Shown: positions 46,966-58,287, numbered from the stretch's first letter. The stretch is 64,000 nt of DNA from Trachythela sp. YZ-2020 (GCA_016169945.1 JADLSH010000217.1:1612001-1676000); one strand, 5' to 3'. Program-made: numbers and translations. The notes: a model not told the origin generated them from the sequence alone.

Positions 46966-47943
46966 AAGATTTGACAATGTTAACACATTACATATTGTCA
47001 CTAATATAAGTGTAAAGTAGGCATTTTCGTTGACTTTTCACTATTTCATGCCTATTGCAACGAGCCTAAAAATTCAGTGAAGTAGCGTGTTTTGACAAAG
47101 CAAGTATTTTACCATGGGCTAACGCACAATTTTACCATGCACATTGCTTTAATACTTCAAGGTAAACGTAAAAATTCAAAACAAATCTCCCAGTAGCTTG
47201 TCTATAAATTTCGAAATTGTTTCTCTGAAATCTTATCTGGATCAATAGAAGTATTATTTTGCAAAGTTTTGATATGGACGAACGTGCAAAAGTACCGAAA
47301 CTATGGGTTAGTGCTAATCTAGGCTTTCAACAACTAGCCTTTGAACAGCCGATTTTTCGAACAAAAGCATTTATGTATAAGAAAATAAGATGCCATAATT
47401 TCATAATGCAAATATATACTATCTATATAAAAGTCAATTGTTCGATACTGATAGCTTTATATTTATTCTCAATGTACCATGTAATCAACCGGCGTTGCAA
47501 AGGACGCGGTATTGATTATTTTGGAATTTCCCCCGCGTGGGCGCAATAACTCCCAACAGTCAAATGCCAGCAAACAGTATGTATATTGCGGAACGAATAT
47601 TTGTATACTTCAACAAAGATGCATGGCGTATTCTTCAACGGAATTTTAAATGCTAGCAAAATCAAAACAAATATTGAGCGGAAAAGCTAAGCGGAGTGAG
47701 AGAACCGCGTTACAAAATTTAGTAATGGATATATACAGTATTATGTAGTGTGAAGCGAGAGCAGGAAATCCTTATGTAAACAAATATGCAAAAGGACAAA
47801 GGTATGCGCTTACAATATTGACTTCGGCATATACTGTATGCTATATAGTCGTTTTTAGACTTTTAAAATAGGTGTACGACAAAAAGTGTCCCTGGTTTAT
47901 CTATACACGTAAAAATCTCACATCTTGTTGACAAGTTGCTGGC

Positions 47944-47980
47944 TTAACAAGCTTGTAACAAGCTTGTAACAAGCTTGTTA
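47944..47980. repeat. AACAAGCTTGT triple repeat
   Basis: Three overlapping copies of a palindromic AACAAGCTTGT unit inside the TIR element. Confidence 0.75.
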
Positions 47981-48412
47981 TTTTATCCAGCTGTGGTGCC
48001 ATATTTTATGCAAAGTTAATAGTAAAAAGAGCGCTTGAATAGATTTTTAAAATTATCGCCTAGAACATTACGGTTGTTTGTTTCTAACACCCAAATATTA
48101 TGTACAGTGCAGCATGTATGCTTGTGTAGCTGGCGCTTTGAATATGACGAAACCGTAGGCTTTGTATCGGTGACTATCTCTAGTTAACATTTTTACAAGT
48201 ACACGTATGTTGATCTGAGTTTATAGTTCGCCTTAACACCTTATAACCTAAAATTCATATCACTGGTGTATGTTTTACAGTTTATTAGATAAAGTGGTAA
48301 TATAGAAAACAAATTAATCCATATAGCGACCAATCCGTTTGCCTCATAATAACCGTTGTGTCGGAAAGCGTCGAAACACGACGGCATGGTTTTTGTGTTT
48401 GCGGTGAAATGA

Positions 48413-48522
48413 CCGCACGAACCGCAGCCGTGGACCGGACGAACGGCAGCCGCTAACCACACGAACCGCAGCCGCCAACCGCACGAACCAAAGCCGCTAA
48501 CCGCACGAACCCCAGCCGAACG
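48413..48522. repeat. Five 22-bp subterminal repeats
   Basis: Five exact-length 22-mers of the form CCGCACGAACCGCAGCCGCT plus AA, with a few substitutions each, directly inside the right TIR. Such subterminal repeats are often transposase-binding sites. Confidence 0.85.
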
Positions 48523-48551
48523 CAGTGTTAAGTTACTTCTAGGCAGTACTG

Positions 48552-49272
48552 TATATAGTCACTTTTTAAACATCACTTGCAACGCCTATAGAGACACTTA
48601 CTCACTTTATAATTTAAATAATTTCACAATAACATAAGATTTGAATAGTTTCAGAAAGAAACAATATCCATACAATAATTAAATAAATAAAACTATTATA
48701 GTTTGGAATCTAAGTGGTTTCTGGTGAAATTACAAGTTAACGTGTCATAATAGTGCAATAATTATACAATATATAGATTATACATTTATTATACAGTACA
48801 AGAAATACGGTCACGCGTATATTTCTATTCGTATTTGAATATGCCAACGGGTTACAACGGAGTCTACTACAATCCTGGCGAAAAGTCTTGCGACACATTA
48901 TCACTATACGCTGAGAAAACTTTTCAAGACAAGACCTCTCCTCCCCTCCCCTCCCCTAAACACTTTTCAACGTTGACTGTTACGAATTTTTATAATTCAA
49001 TGCTCTACTCACATGCCCGCATATATCTGCAGGCAAGTTAAGGAAGCAAAATTACAAATTGCTCTACAGAAATGATTTTGTGAGCTGTTAAGAGAATCGT
49101 TTTTATAATAAGCACCTATAGTAAATGATTATTCATAGTAAGTAGAGCATATAGCAAACAAGTCCTACTCTGGCCAAACAATATCTAATAATTTGAAGTT
49201 TCGGCAAGCGCTGTTACAATAGAAACTGTAAAGGAAATATATAACCTCTTGTAGATAAACAATAACAAATCT
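48552..49272. other. Intronic sequence, no gene recognised
   Basis: AT-rich; includes a short CCCCT run near 48940-48958. Confidence 0.5.
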
Positions 49273-49630
49273 AGGGGCTTTGGTGGCGCAATCGTCAGAG
49301 CAATCGCCTTTCACCTCTGAGTTCGTGTGTTCGATTGTCGCTGGGAAATCATGACACTTATGTGAAAAGTAGGTTTTCTCCCGGTACTCTAGTTTCCTCC
49401 CACAGGGAATGTTGACAGGGTGGGTTTGGATAAGCCCCAAAGTAACCCTTCCATCGTAGCTGTGCTCCCTGATCAGACATGAGTCATACGGCGGGAGACA
49501 GAGGCGCCTTTAATAATTCTTCGACTCGATCAAGTCGAGTTGCGTCCTTCGTAATTCAGCTCAGCTTTCAGCTGCAAGTAACGATGATTAGCACATCCCC
49601 ACTTACTGTACTTACTGACTTACTTATGTG
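49273..49630 (+). mobile_element. tRNA-derived SINE, plus strand
   Basis: A box TGGCGCAATCG at 49284-49294 (perfect to TRGYNNARNNG) and B box GTTCGATTG at 49329-49337, 34 bp apart as in a tRNA. The body has TTTTCTCCCGGTACTCTAGT then TTCCTCCCACAGG, shared with the SINE at 8490. The tail region contains the palindrome CTCGATCAAGTCGAG. The right end is approximate. Confidence 0.75.
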
Positions 49631-49963
49631 ATATATTCAAGATAATAATTATATGCAATATTACATTGTGCATGTAATAACCACATTACCATAGGATATA
49701 TCCATAATTGTGGAACTGCGCGAGGTTATATATTTCATTTAAACTTTGACCTATTTCAAGCAGCAGCCTGACTGCCGAAAGTTTTAATTACTATTACTCA
49801 CCGCGATGCTTCAATAGATTCAACAACTAATAGTTCTTGTTTTTCATTCTAACAGGAACCAATATTTGGTGGTCGCCAGTCACGGAACTTCAGGTGCAAC
49901 AGCATTTGCACTTATCTTTCACGTGTTAAATGGAGTTTTTTTTTGTTAATGCTTCTTTTCCAG
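49631..49963. other. Intronic sequence before exon 2
   Basis: No gene. It ends in CTTCTTTTCCAG, a polypyrimidine tract and acceptor for the following exon. A small in-frame ATG at 49949 could alternatively begin translation. Confidence 0.45.
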
Positions 49964-50355
49964 CTAGTTGGAATAATATTGTTCACCATCTGGGCTGTTG
50001 ATTGTTTCTTCCGTGAGTTTCGCACGACTTCAAATTGTGAACGTTTTGATCGATTTCCAAAACCGAGGTTGTTCCAATTTTTTTGGTTATTGAGCAGCTT
50101 TGTTAATTCTGTCTTCCTTATTTACCATGTCGTCTGCCATTCACCAGCATTTTGCGGGACACGAACAGTTATTCGTCGTTTGTTTAAGAAAAATTATTTC
50201 TATAAGATCAGTTTAAAGCTTTTGCTTGTTGTTGTGTATGATATCTTGGTGATATCAAATAATCCTCGAATATGGAAGACCGTGTGTTATGTCTTTTTCA
50301 TCATGGAGGAATTTATCACTGTTGTAGTTATGTTTCTTCTCAACTTTTTACCAAG
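49964..50355 (+). CDS. Host multi-pass membrane protein, exon 2
   Basis: Exon bounded by acceptor TTTTCCAG and donor AG/GTAATG. It encodes about 130 residues with hydrophobic helices LVGIILFTIWAVDCFF, FFWLLSSFVNSVFLIYHVV, ISLKLLLVVVYDILVI and FFIMEEFITVVVMFLLNFL. The last codon is split (AG plus one base) and completes correctly with the exon at 53682. The clean frame, good splice sites and normal composition in a repeat-rich region mark a real host gene. I do not recognise the family; a receptor, transporter or tetraspan-type protein is possible. Confidence 0.7.
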
Positions 50356-51199
50356 GTAATGATTGCTTAATTGAAATTGGCGTGTATAAATACTTATCGC
50401 GAACTTTCGCTTAAAATAATATGTGGATTCAGCCTGGTCCGCCATGTAGATATTAGATATTGTTGTTGTTGATTCTCATCGCGCCTACTTCTCCAGACAA
50501 AGAGCATTCCTTGAAATCGTCAGAATAATTAACATATTGTGTTCAGATAAACCAGTATCAATAACATACTGTTTCGTTGCTTCCATGTTTTTCATCTCAT
50601 TTTTTTGCTTCCATATTTATTTTTATCTTTCTGCATCTTAAAGATTGAATTCAATCATCAGTCATTCATTACTATCCAATTTCTATTGTGGAGCTTGTCA
50701 TTCCAAGCTTTTGCACTAAACCATTTTCCATGTTTTTCTGTTACTTTGAATTTCACGATAAACTATGTGTCTTGAGGATCAAACTACCTAAAATTTTCAG
50801 CAAAAACGTCGACGTTTCGAGCAAAGGCTCTTCGTGTAGAAGTTGGTGGCGTCGATCGCGGAAAGATCCGTGCATTTATAGTGTATACACAAGCGATCAC
50901 GTGAGAAAAAATAGACTTATCAGATGAATTAATCAAAACAAACTATAAACATTAATGTATGGAAATTACACAAAAAGCAGTAACATGGAAGAAAAGGTGA
51001 AAAATACATGAATAGGAGAAAATACGTATAACTATGTATGAGATGAGGTGTGATGTAGAAGATCTGTCAATGTCTGCTCGTGGCAGGCATGGGCAGATAC
51101 GAGTGATGATAGATAGTGATAGATAGTTTTTAATTGTTAAAACATTGCAACTTACAAGTCGAATTACGTCCAATTTTACAATTTACATATAAATTGCTT
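50356..51199. other. Intron 2, left part
   Basis: Non-coding, no repeat recognised. Confidence 0.5.
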
Positions 51200-51204
51200 A
51201 TAAA

Positions 51205-53101
51205 TTACTTAGAATACATTGTAGAATTATATTGTATAAAAATATTTTTAAATCTATTTGTCATACTAATAGGAACGTTAAAAAAATTCTCCTTTCTCGT
51301 ATTGTAATTTGAGAAGTTCTTACTTGGTAATAATTCATAAAGTTTATGATTGTGGTCATTTACAATGTTGTTAAATAGTTTACTAGTTAAAAATTGTCTT
51401 CTATTGAACAATGTCCCAACGCCCGCTTCTACTAGAGCTCCTGCATACGATAAGGTAGGATAGATGATACGAACGGCTCGCTTCTGTAACTTCTCTAGAT
51501 CTTCGCATAGGTAGTGGGGTAAGGAGTCGTGAAAAGCAGGACATGCATATTCCATCACACGGCGTACACTGGTCAGGTAAAATGTTAGTAAATCTTTTGT
51601 GTGGATTTTTGTTCGTCTTAGTTGACAAAGGAAGTATAATCTTGTTGAAATTTTCTCGAGATGTGCATGCCCGGTATTTTTACACAAGGGCAACTTCAAT
51701 CGGCCTATTATTAACATGCACGAGTGTAAACGGACACACAGGTCTTGCAAATGTAACTTGTAACTCTTTACATTTCGCTTCGTTTAAATGAAATTTGTTT
51801 ACAGATGACTTCCTTGTCAGCTCGTCTACTGACGCATGAATACTACTGGCTTCATGGTTAGGCACGTTCTCGGAGATCGTAGTATCGTCTACATACTTCC
51901 ATAAGTCTGCATCTGTTACTTCTAAATCATTTATCATTATAACAAAGAGCCAAGGACCCAATTTGGTTCCTTGAGGCACGCCTGCCGGAACTGTCCCCCA
52001 CTCCGAATAACAATCCTGGCTTAACTTGAAGCGTTGTTTACGGTCTTTGAGAAAATTGACGATCTAAACGATGATTCTATGTGGTATTTCGAAGGTAATA
52101 AGCTTTCCGAAAAGAGTACCATGAGCAATAAGGTCGAAGGCTTTTTTTAAATCAAATAGAACGACCGCACCGTCGAGCCGCTTCCGTCCGTTTGTTTATT
52201 CCAATTGTGTATCATGCTAATGAATGCGTGAGTTGTTGATGATTTAGGAATCGTTCCAAATTGGTTTCTATCGATCTTTCTAAGGACAGCCGACTTAATG
52301 AAACTTTCGACAATGAAATCCTTCGCAACCTTAGATACAATTTATGTCAATGAAATAGGGCGTAAATGCTTGTTCACGTCTTTTACAGGTTTCTGCTTTG
52401 GATGGGAACAATATCCGCTTCTTTCCACGATTGCGAAAGATAACCCTCTCTATACGAAGAATTCAAAATCTCTTTAACTGGATCAGCTAATAGATTGGCA
52501 TTTTCCTTCAGAAGCCAGCTGGGAATCCCATCTGGGCCATTAGTCTTGGATGGATTCATTTTTGACAGTTTCATTAAAACTTCTTGCTCTGTAACCGTAA
52601 AAGCAGGTTCAGTGCTGGTAATATCAGTACGGCTGAAAAGGTCACTCGCTAATGGAGAGAAGTCATTCGTAGAGGAAAGGAAGGTTTCATTGATAATATT
52701 AGCAAGTTGCCTGGTGGTGACATTGGCTGCCTCGTTAAGATTTTCTGGCGACTTATAAACGTCATCTCTCGAGTTAAAACTGACTTCATTCCACACGATT
52801 TCTTGACTTCTTTCCACCAGTCAGATGATTTACAACCTTTTAGGTGTTTGACCTTCGCTTCGTAATAATTGGAGCGATATTTTTTTCGTTATCGGTTCAC
52901 GCGATTTCTGAGCCGTTTGAACTCTTGAAAGTTTCCACTATTCAAAGCCTTTTGTCTTTTCCTTATGAGGCCTTTCAAAGGGGATGTTATCCAAGCTGGT
53001 TGATTCGATACAACAGTCCTTGATTGCAAGGGCATAATGCAATCAAAGCCAATCTTTACAATCAGTTCCAACATGGAAGCTTTTTCCTCGCACGATTGCA
53101 C
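51205..53101 (-). pseudogene. LINE reverse transcriptase, degenerate, within host intron
   Basis: On the minus strand, in order: SNQPAWITSPLKGLIRKRQK (53101-52889), SKTNGPDGIPSWLLKENANL and SYREGYLSQSWKEADIV (52817-52383), a broken palm with VVLFDLKKAFDLIAHGTLF, then VPQGTKLGPWLFVIMINDLE and motif C KYVDDTTI (51979-51680), then a C-terminal domain with SVRRVMEYACPAFHDSLP (51750-51205). The catalytic pair reads VDD. Many frameshifts; no endonuclease remains. It lies opposite to the host gene. Confidence 0.8.
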
Positions 53102-53681
53102 AGAATTTTCGCGCGGTTACTTGCATTCAAACATCGACACCACGATCGACGATTCCAATTTACTTTGTTTATCCTGTCGCTTGAAAGTTGCTTTTGGCAT
53201 TTTCTTCAGAGTTTGCACACTCCCTATTCTCTGTTTTATGCAAAACAGTTTTGGCTGCCTATTGTTAACTCTATTTAAATCCATGATAATCAGATATGGT
53301 CATTTGCCACAACACGTTTTTCTTAAGTAGAATTCTATAATTTAAAACAATTTGCTGGCTGAAGTCAGAATTAAATATGGTTGATTGAAATATTGATTCC
53401 ATTACAGTTGAAGATGATGCGAGCAATTATAAATTGTTATGAGTGCGATCGTGCTGAAATCGCATTGCTAAGAGCCAATCAGATTGTACGAAACACCAAA
53501 GCGAATATAATGAAATCTTGAGCCGAAGTTTCATTAAGAATTACTTTTAATTTGACGCAGAGCCAAGGGGTATATTAGGTATTAGTCTCGGATAAACGTC
53601 TAAATATACGCATATATGTTAGGGAGTTTCCTCGTTCAGAATTGATAATATAAAATCAATTAACTTTAAATATTTCTTCAG
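53102..53681. other. Intron 2, right part
   Basis: No gene recognised. Ends in TATTTCTTCAG, the acceptor of exon 3. Confidence 0.5.
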
Positions 53682-54042
53682 ATTTTGGAATGACGGCGAA
53701 TCCAGCCTCAAATATTGGCTTTATAAAGCAGCTCTGGCAATGTATGTCCTTCAAAATTATCTGGTTTGCTTGTTTGGCTCAACAATGGTCGCGTATCAAG
53801 TTCTAAACATGCCCGTACTGGGATCGAAAATAAACGATGAAAAAAAACATGGAGCGAAGTCCGTTGTAGGTTTAATGTTCTTGGTAATTAGCAACGAATT
53901 CCGTTATTCCGTCGCAGACTTTTTCTTCTCTAAAATATTTGATGAGCAAGTGAATATATTGGGTGGTGAGCTTATTGAGGAAAATATTGATCACACAATG
54001 ATTACAACCACAACACAAGGATTTGAGGAAATACAGTCTTAG
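53682..54042 (+). CDS. Host multi-pass membrane protein, last exon
   Basis: Starts after TTTCTTCAG, continues the split codon from 50355 in phase, and ends at TAG. It encodes FWNDGESSLKYWLYKAALAM, helices YVLQNYLVCLFGSTMVAYQV and AKSVVGLMFLVISNEF, and an acidic Thr-rich cytoplasmic-like tail (IEENIDHTMITTTTQGFEE). Together with exon 2 this gives about six membrane helices. Phase agreement across a 3.3-kb intron is the main support. Confidence 0.7.
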
Positions 54043-54399
54043 TCATATCATAGAATAGGAAATGACTAGGAGGGCCACTTGAGGCGGAACCTTTGAAGTT
54101 TTTGACGCTGCGCATGTCGCATTACGCATGTTCATTACCATTATTCTAGCCAGTCAATTGCATTTTCTGGCCAATAAACACGCTGAACTGGCTGGTCCGC
54201 CATTATTCTGGCCAGAAAACTGCATAAAAATAGGGTGTCGCGTTGCACTGCTGAGTGGTCCTTCTGGTCATTTCCAATTCTGTGGTCATATAGTCATATA
54301 GGACAGACGTGCTAATGTGAGCTCCTCAAATATATCTATTACTGAAACCGAAATGGACAAATTCACAATAAATAGGAATTGCCCGCTATTGGATCACTT
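54043..54399. other. Intergenic, short inverted repeats
   Basis: Contains TTGCATTTTCTGGCCA and its partner TGGCCAGAAAACTGCAT (54156-54225), able to form a hairpin. No gene. Confidence 0.5.
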
Positions 54400-55903
54400 A
54401 ACCTAAGATGGTAAGCGTTTTAGATGGGCAAAAAATTATGATTTATTAAAAAAATTCGTCAACGAATGCTTTGGTCAACGTGGCAAATGGACTTCGCCAG
54501 GCGGTAATGCGAAGAAATTTAAAAGCACAGACGGCAGCCTTGGAATAATGTGGTACTGTAAAAAGCTCTCAAACTCAACTTTTCAGGGAAATGACGGTAT
54601 GTTGTTGAAAAGTGAGCTAGTAAAATTGAAGACCGACAGTCCTAACAAAAATCTCAATGACCAATTTGACCGCCCACCATGCACGATTACTCATATTCAA
54701 ACTGATGAAGTCTCTTCGACGCCAACAACTGAGACCTGCGTGGAGCCTTTCCCTAATGAAGATGGTTTATTGCCCGAAATCAATAGTGAAATACCAAACA
54801 CAAACGATGGGAAAACAACTCTAGTGACGTCGAGGTTGCGACTCATGACTAGCAATGCGGAAGCTGTTCCCGTGTTTGTTTATGCCAGGAACAGACAACA
54901 CAACTTAAAGTTGACATGGTTATACTTGGGAAAAGAATTGATTCCAAACTTGAGTTATTATTTAAAACGTCTGCCGCCGTATGCCTGGATAAAGACAAGT
55001 CTCAACAAGAACTGTTAGGGGCAAAGCAAAGAATTGAGAAACTTCAAAGTGAAATTTCAATCCTTAAGAAAAGACATATTTCCTCTCTTGAGTCAAGAGT
55101 AACAAAGGCTGAAAAGGATAAAGGAATGCTCGAGAAAAGGCTTGATGATGCGGAACAAGAAAGGGACTCGCTCAGATTAGCATTTTCGTTAATTTTAAAT
55201 GAAAATTCGAAGGAGTCGAGGGACAGTCAAACTTTTCATAAACCTAAAAACAGTGTAAATTCATTGAAGAATGATAATCCTAACGTAACGTCGAAACGAG
55301 CAGAGGCATCAACTTCAACAAACCGCTTCTCCCCTATAGAAGATTGCATATTGATACATTCAAAAGGCGGCGAAGCTAGCAATGCCGATTCGAATCTGGC
55401 AGATCAGTCCGTTACATCAGTGCATTCGGTAGAACATAGAACTACCAGCACCGTTCCTAACGAATAATGTAGAGGCACGCAACAAACAAGCCAAAAAAGG
55501 AAAAGACCGGTACCGTGGTAATTGGAGACTCGATGGTCAAAGGGATACAACAACACAAATTATTGAAGGCGGCGAAGCAAAACATGGGTGTGAGATGTTT
55601 TCCAGGAGCAAGCATTGGCGACATGAGTGATTTCATCAAGCCCGTTTTACGACGAAAGCCCGACAACGTTATGTTACATGTGGAAACCAATGATGCGACA
55701 AATAGAAAAGCAACGGAGATTATCAACGACGTGGACAATTTGTGTCAGGAAATTAAAGAGTAATCCCCTAGTGCATAAATAATCCTCTCTGAATTGATCG
55801 ACAGCGAAGACAACATTAAAGCTAAAAAAACAGTAAAAGAGGTAAATAATCTACTAGCGAATTACTGCACGGCGACTAATTTAAATCTTATAACTAATAT
55901 TAA
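54400..55903 (+). pseudogene. LINE ORF1 with coiled coil and SGNH-esterase-like domain
   Basis: Three frames make one decayed ORF1. First, about 54410-55018: DGKRFRWAKNYDLLKKFVNE, QRGKWTSPGGNAKKFKS and IMWYCKKL, the module also seen in the LINE at 18.8-19.6 kb. Second, 54916-55467: a coiled coil (RIEKLQSEISILKKRHI, KDKGMLEKRLDDAEQERDS). Third, 55515-55763: VVIGDSMVKGIQQHKLL, RCFPGASIGDMSDFI and VETNDATN, an SGNH-hydrolase-like layout (GDS, G, and an ND that is usually GTND). The final part (55780-55903) has KAKKTVKEVNNLLANYC and is cut off by the following element. No ORF2 remains. Confidence 0.75.
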
Positions 55904-56055
55904 TGAAGTTTAATATGTTGAAATATATCATAAAATACTTTGGGCAACAGGCAACTTTAGCAAAACAACAAACACAACAGACCCATTTTGTGGCATATAT
56001 TTTGGGCAAGGAAGTGCTCGAACAGTCTAGAGGCTCTAGCTAACCTAAGTTTTTA

Positions 56056-56081
56056 CCTAGAGGAACAGGAGGACCTCTAGG
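56056..56081. other. Hairpin 1 with AACAGGAGGA loop
   Basis: CCTAGAGG, ten-base loop, CCTCTAGG. Copy at 57197-57222. Confidence 0.8.
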
Positions 56082-56216
56082 TTGCAGAGGGGGTGAGCCA
56101 GCTCTGTGCATGTTGTTCAGTGGGTTGAGGCCTGATGGTCTAGAGACCACCATTGGTTATACTGAGACAGTAAGGGCTCTCAAGACCTGACAGAGCATGC
56201 AAAAACTGTAGGTTTT

Positions 56217-56242
56217 TCTAGAGGAACAGGTGGACCTCTAGA
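56217..56242. other. Hairpin 2 with AACAGGTGGA loop
   Basis: TCTAGAGG, ten-base loop, CCTCTAGA. Copy at 57358-57383. Confidence 0.8.
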
Positions 56243-56247
56243 TAACA

Positions 56248-56265
56248 GGGGAACAGGCGGACCCC
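56248..56265. other. Hairpin 3 with AACAGGCGGA loop
   Basis: GGGG, ten-base loop, CCCC, extendable outward by AAC/GTT after a mismatch. Copy at 57389-57406. The stem differs from hairpins 1 and 2 yet pairs. Confidence 0.75.
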
Positions 56266-56462
56266 CGTTCAGGTCAGTCAGCTCGTTGAAATTGAGTCCT
56301 AGTTGGACTGGTGACCAACCATTGGTGCAGGGTACTCAACTATGTATGACTGACCCATCGAGTCTCTAGGTCAGGTAATTAGGTCGCATTTTCGACCTGA
56401 ATGACCTGTAAAAGCACTTCACGTGGCGAAGTGTTGTCCCAAAGGACAGCACTTCCCTGCCA

Positions 56463-57044
56463 TTATTTATTTAATTCAATTCTTTGAACAATTTGGTTAC
56501 AAATTTACAAGTTACATATAGGTGATCTAGGAATATATTTGAGCATGTAGATTCGATCGATAGATCAGTACTCGGCTCTGCTTATGGGGAGGTGGGTGGG
56601 TTGTTTTTTTGTGTTACAAGGTTTGATACCTTGAAACAAACTTTGAAAAATTTCACTAGCACTGTTTACACACTGACTGAAATCTTGCGAATGAGTAGGA
56701 GACGCATAAACTGTACCCAAATGTTTTAATGCAAAGAGGACCATTGTATGCATGATGGTGACAGCTATCTTTAGGAGAGCTTTTGATTGGTTAGGCCCAA
56801 GTTTGCATCAGTTGTTCACATGCTAAGTAGCCAAAGTTCAATTTCTTATCATATTTTATATTTATTAACAGACACGAGAATAAACGCCTTGTTCTATCAA
56901 GGTATTTGAGCTTTCCCTGAGCTACATTTGGTGCATGCACTAATTGTGTTGACAGACTGGCAAGGCCTTAGGGCAAATGGAATCTTCTTGAACATATTAC
57001 ATCATTAACCACAATTTATTGCTTTGCATAAATTGAATATTTAA
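56463..57044. other. Interior of the direct-repeat element
   Basis: AT-rich. The only notable frame is on the minus strand (56565-56753, 62 aa, including HTMVLFALKHLGTVYASPTH), of normal composition but no recognised family; it could be a captured exon. Confidence 0.4.
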
Positions 57045-57604
57045 TGAAGTTTAATATGTTGAAATATATCATAAAATACTTTGGGCAACAGGCAACTTTA
57101 GCAAAACAACAAACACAACAGACCCATTTTGTGGCATATATTTTGGGCAAGGAAGTGCTCGAACAGTCTAGAGGCTCTAGCTAACCTAAGTTTTTACCTA
57201 GAGGAACAGGAGGACCTCTAGGTTGCAGAGGGGGTGAGCCAGCTCTGTGCATGTTGTTCAGTGGGTTGAGGCCTGATGGTCTGGAGACCACCATTGGTTA
57301 TACTGAGACAGTAAGGGCTCTCAAGACCTGACAGAGCATGCAAAAACTGTAGGTTTTTCTAGAGGAACAGGTGGACCTCTAGATAACAGGGGAACAGGCG
57401 GACCCCCGTTCAGGTCAGTCAGCTCGTTGAAATTGAGTCCTAGTTGGACTGGTGACCAACCATTGGTGCAGGGTACTCAACTATGTATGACTGACCCATC
57501 GAGTCTCTAGGTCAGGTAATTAGGTCGCATTTTCGACCTGAATGACCTGTAAAAAGCACTTCACGTGGCGAAGTGTTGTCCCAAAGGACAGCACTTCCCT
57601 GCCA
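57045..57604. repeat. Terminal direct repeat, right
   Basis: Differs from the left copy by one substitution (CTGGAG for CTAGAG) and one extra A before GCACTTC. This implies recent insertion if the repeats are LTRs. Confidence 0.8.
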
Positions 57605-57608
57605 TTAA

Positions 57609-58052
57609 TTACAATCTGTACGAAGTACATATTGTCATTTCCGCCACGGGAAGCCGAGCCGAGTTTATTAATTACGCATGTTTATAAAAATGCGTGGGAG
57701 CAGTAAAATGATGAAAAAGTAATTACAGAAATGGGTTTTGGAAGTCGAAGCTGTATAAACAGCTTGTAGCTTTTAGACCAGTTGAATTTTTCTTATTTAT
57801 GTGTTTTGCCCTTCGATGCATCGATATATTCTGACTTCCATGCTGAAACCGGGCTGAGTTCTATTTGTATGTTATAAACTGTGGAAAGGCCGAATCAAAA
57901 GGCGAACATAAATTATGTACTTGGTTGCTATTACGAAGACCCATTTCGAAAGTAATTTTTCATCAGTTATTACTCCATGCTCAAAAGGAAACGTACGTAT
58001 CTAAGTGCGAGAAGGAAATCGGAAAACTGAGGGCTAATATTAGAATGCCGTG
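57609..58052. other. Spacer before the Polinton-like element
   Basis: Contains a 62-codon frame at 57865-58053 of doubtful reality. No repeat recognised. Confidence 0.4.
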
Positions 58053-58245
58053 AGTATAGGGAATTGACGGGGACTGGCGCATTTTCAATTCATCTCTAAT
58101 TCAACCCGACTCATCAAATTATGAAACCATTTTCAACTAGTTTCATAATCCCAATGCTCGCCTAGCGGCTCGCAACTTACTAACCCCCACACACAACAAA
58201 TCTTACTTCCACGAACACGCAAACCTTTACTAAGTCAGCACGTGT
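58053..58245. other. Possible terminal region of the element
   Basis: Non-coding. If 58053 is the tip, this is terminal inverted repeat and leader sequence; the partner repeat would lie beyond the window. Confidence 0.35.
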
Positions 58246-58280
58246 TTTAAAGGCGCGTATACAAAAACACACTAATAAAG
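58246..58280 (+). promoter_or_regulatory. Shared promoter motif, copy 1
   Basis: TTTAAAGG, three variable bases, GTATACAAAAACA, a pyrimidine, ACTAATAAAG. The second copy is at 58762-58796 with identical spacing; 31 of 35 bases match. It sits 7 bp before the ATG at 58288. Confidence 0.75.
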
Positions 58281-58287
58281 AGGTAAC

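Larger units (their letters stand above)
46508..48551. mobile_element. 2.04-kb TIR element with Tc1-like remnant
   Basis: Perfect 27-bp terminal inverted repeats starting CAGTACTGCCTAGAAGTAAC. Plus-strand codons near 46800-46960 read NVTGITRVLAEEGINVSLTS then VSKFLMQE and, in another frame, KRKGRPKHPLK, which is the helix-turn-helix and GRP layout of Tc1-like transposases. The catalytic part is missing. GC-rich subterminal blocks lie at both ends. No target duplication is evident. It lies in the putative first intron of the host gene. Confidence 0.75.
55904..56462. repeat. Terminal direct repeat, left
   Basis: Hairpin-rich: three AACAGGNGGA-loop hairpins (56056, 56217, 56248), GGTCG/CGACC around a GCATTTT loop near 56373, and GCACTTC/GAAGTG and TTGTCC/GGACA stems near 56415-56450. 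Two diverged halves both contain a CCACCATTGG or CCAACCATTGG box. Confidence 0.8.
55904..57604. mobile_element. 1.7-kb element with 560-bp terminal direct repeats
   Basis: Two nearly identical direct repeats (559 and 560 bp; two differences noticed) enclose 582 bp. The repeats begin TGAAG and end TGCCA, that is TG...CA, and TTAA flanks the whole element (55900-55903 and 57605-57608). This is the form of a non-autonomous LTR retrotransposon. No primer-binding site or polypurine tract was recognised and no pol is present. Confidence 0.7.

Noticed and set aside
49273..49345. Functional tRNA gene
   Set aside because: A and B boxes are good, but there is no cloverleaf with acceptor and anticodon stems; the sequence continues into a SINE body.
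55904..57604. Hammerhead ribozyme (retrozyme) in the terminal direct repeats
   Set aside because: I looked for the CTGATGA...GAAA core on both strands. Only CTGATGG and isolated GAAA strings occur, not in a workable arrangement.
57865..58053. 62-aa ORF just left of the Polinton-like element
   Set aside because: No motif, no homologous copy in the window, and no promoter motif; kept only as a note in the spacer entry.
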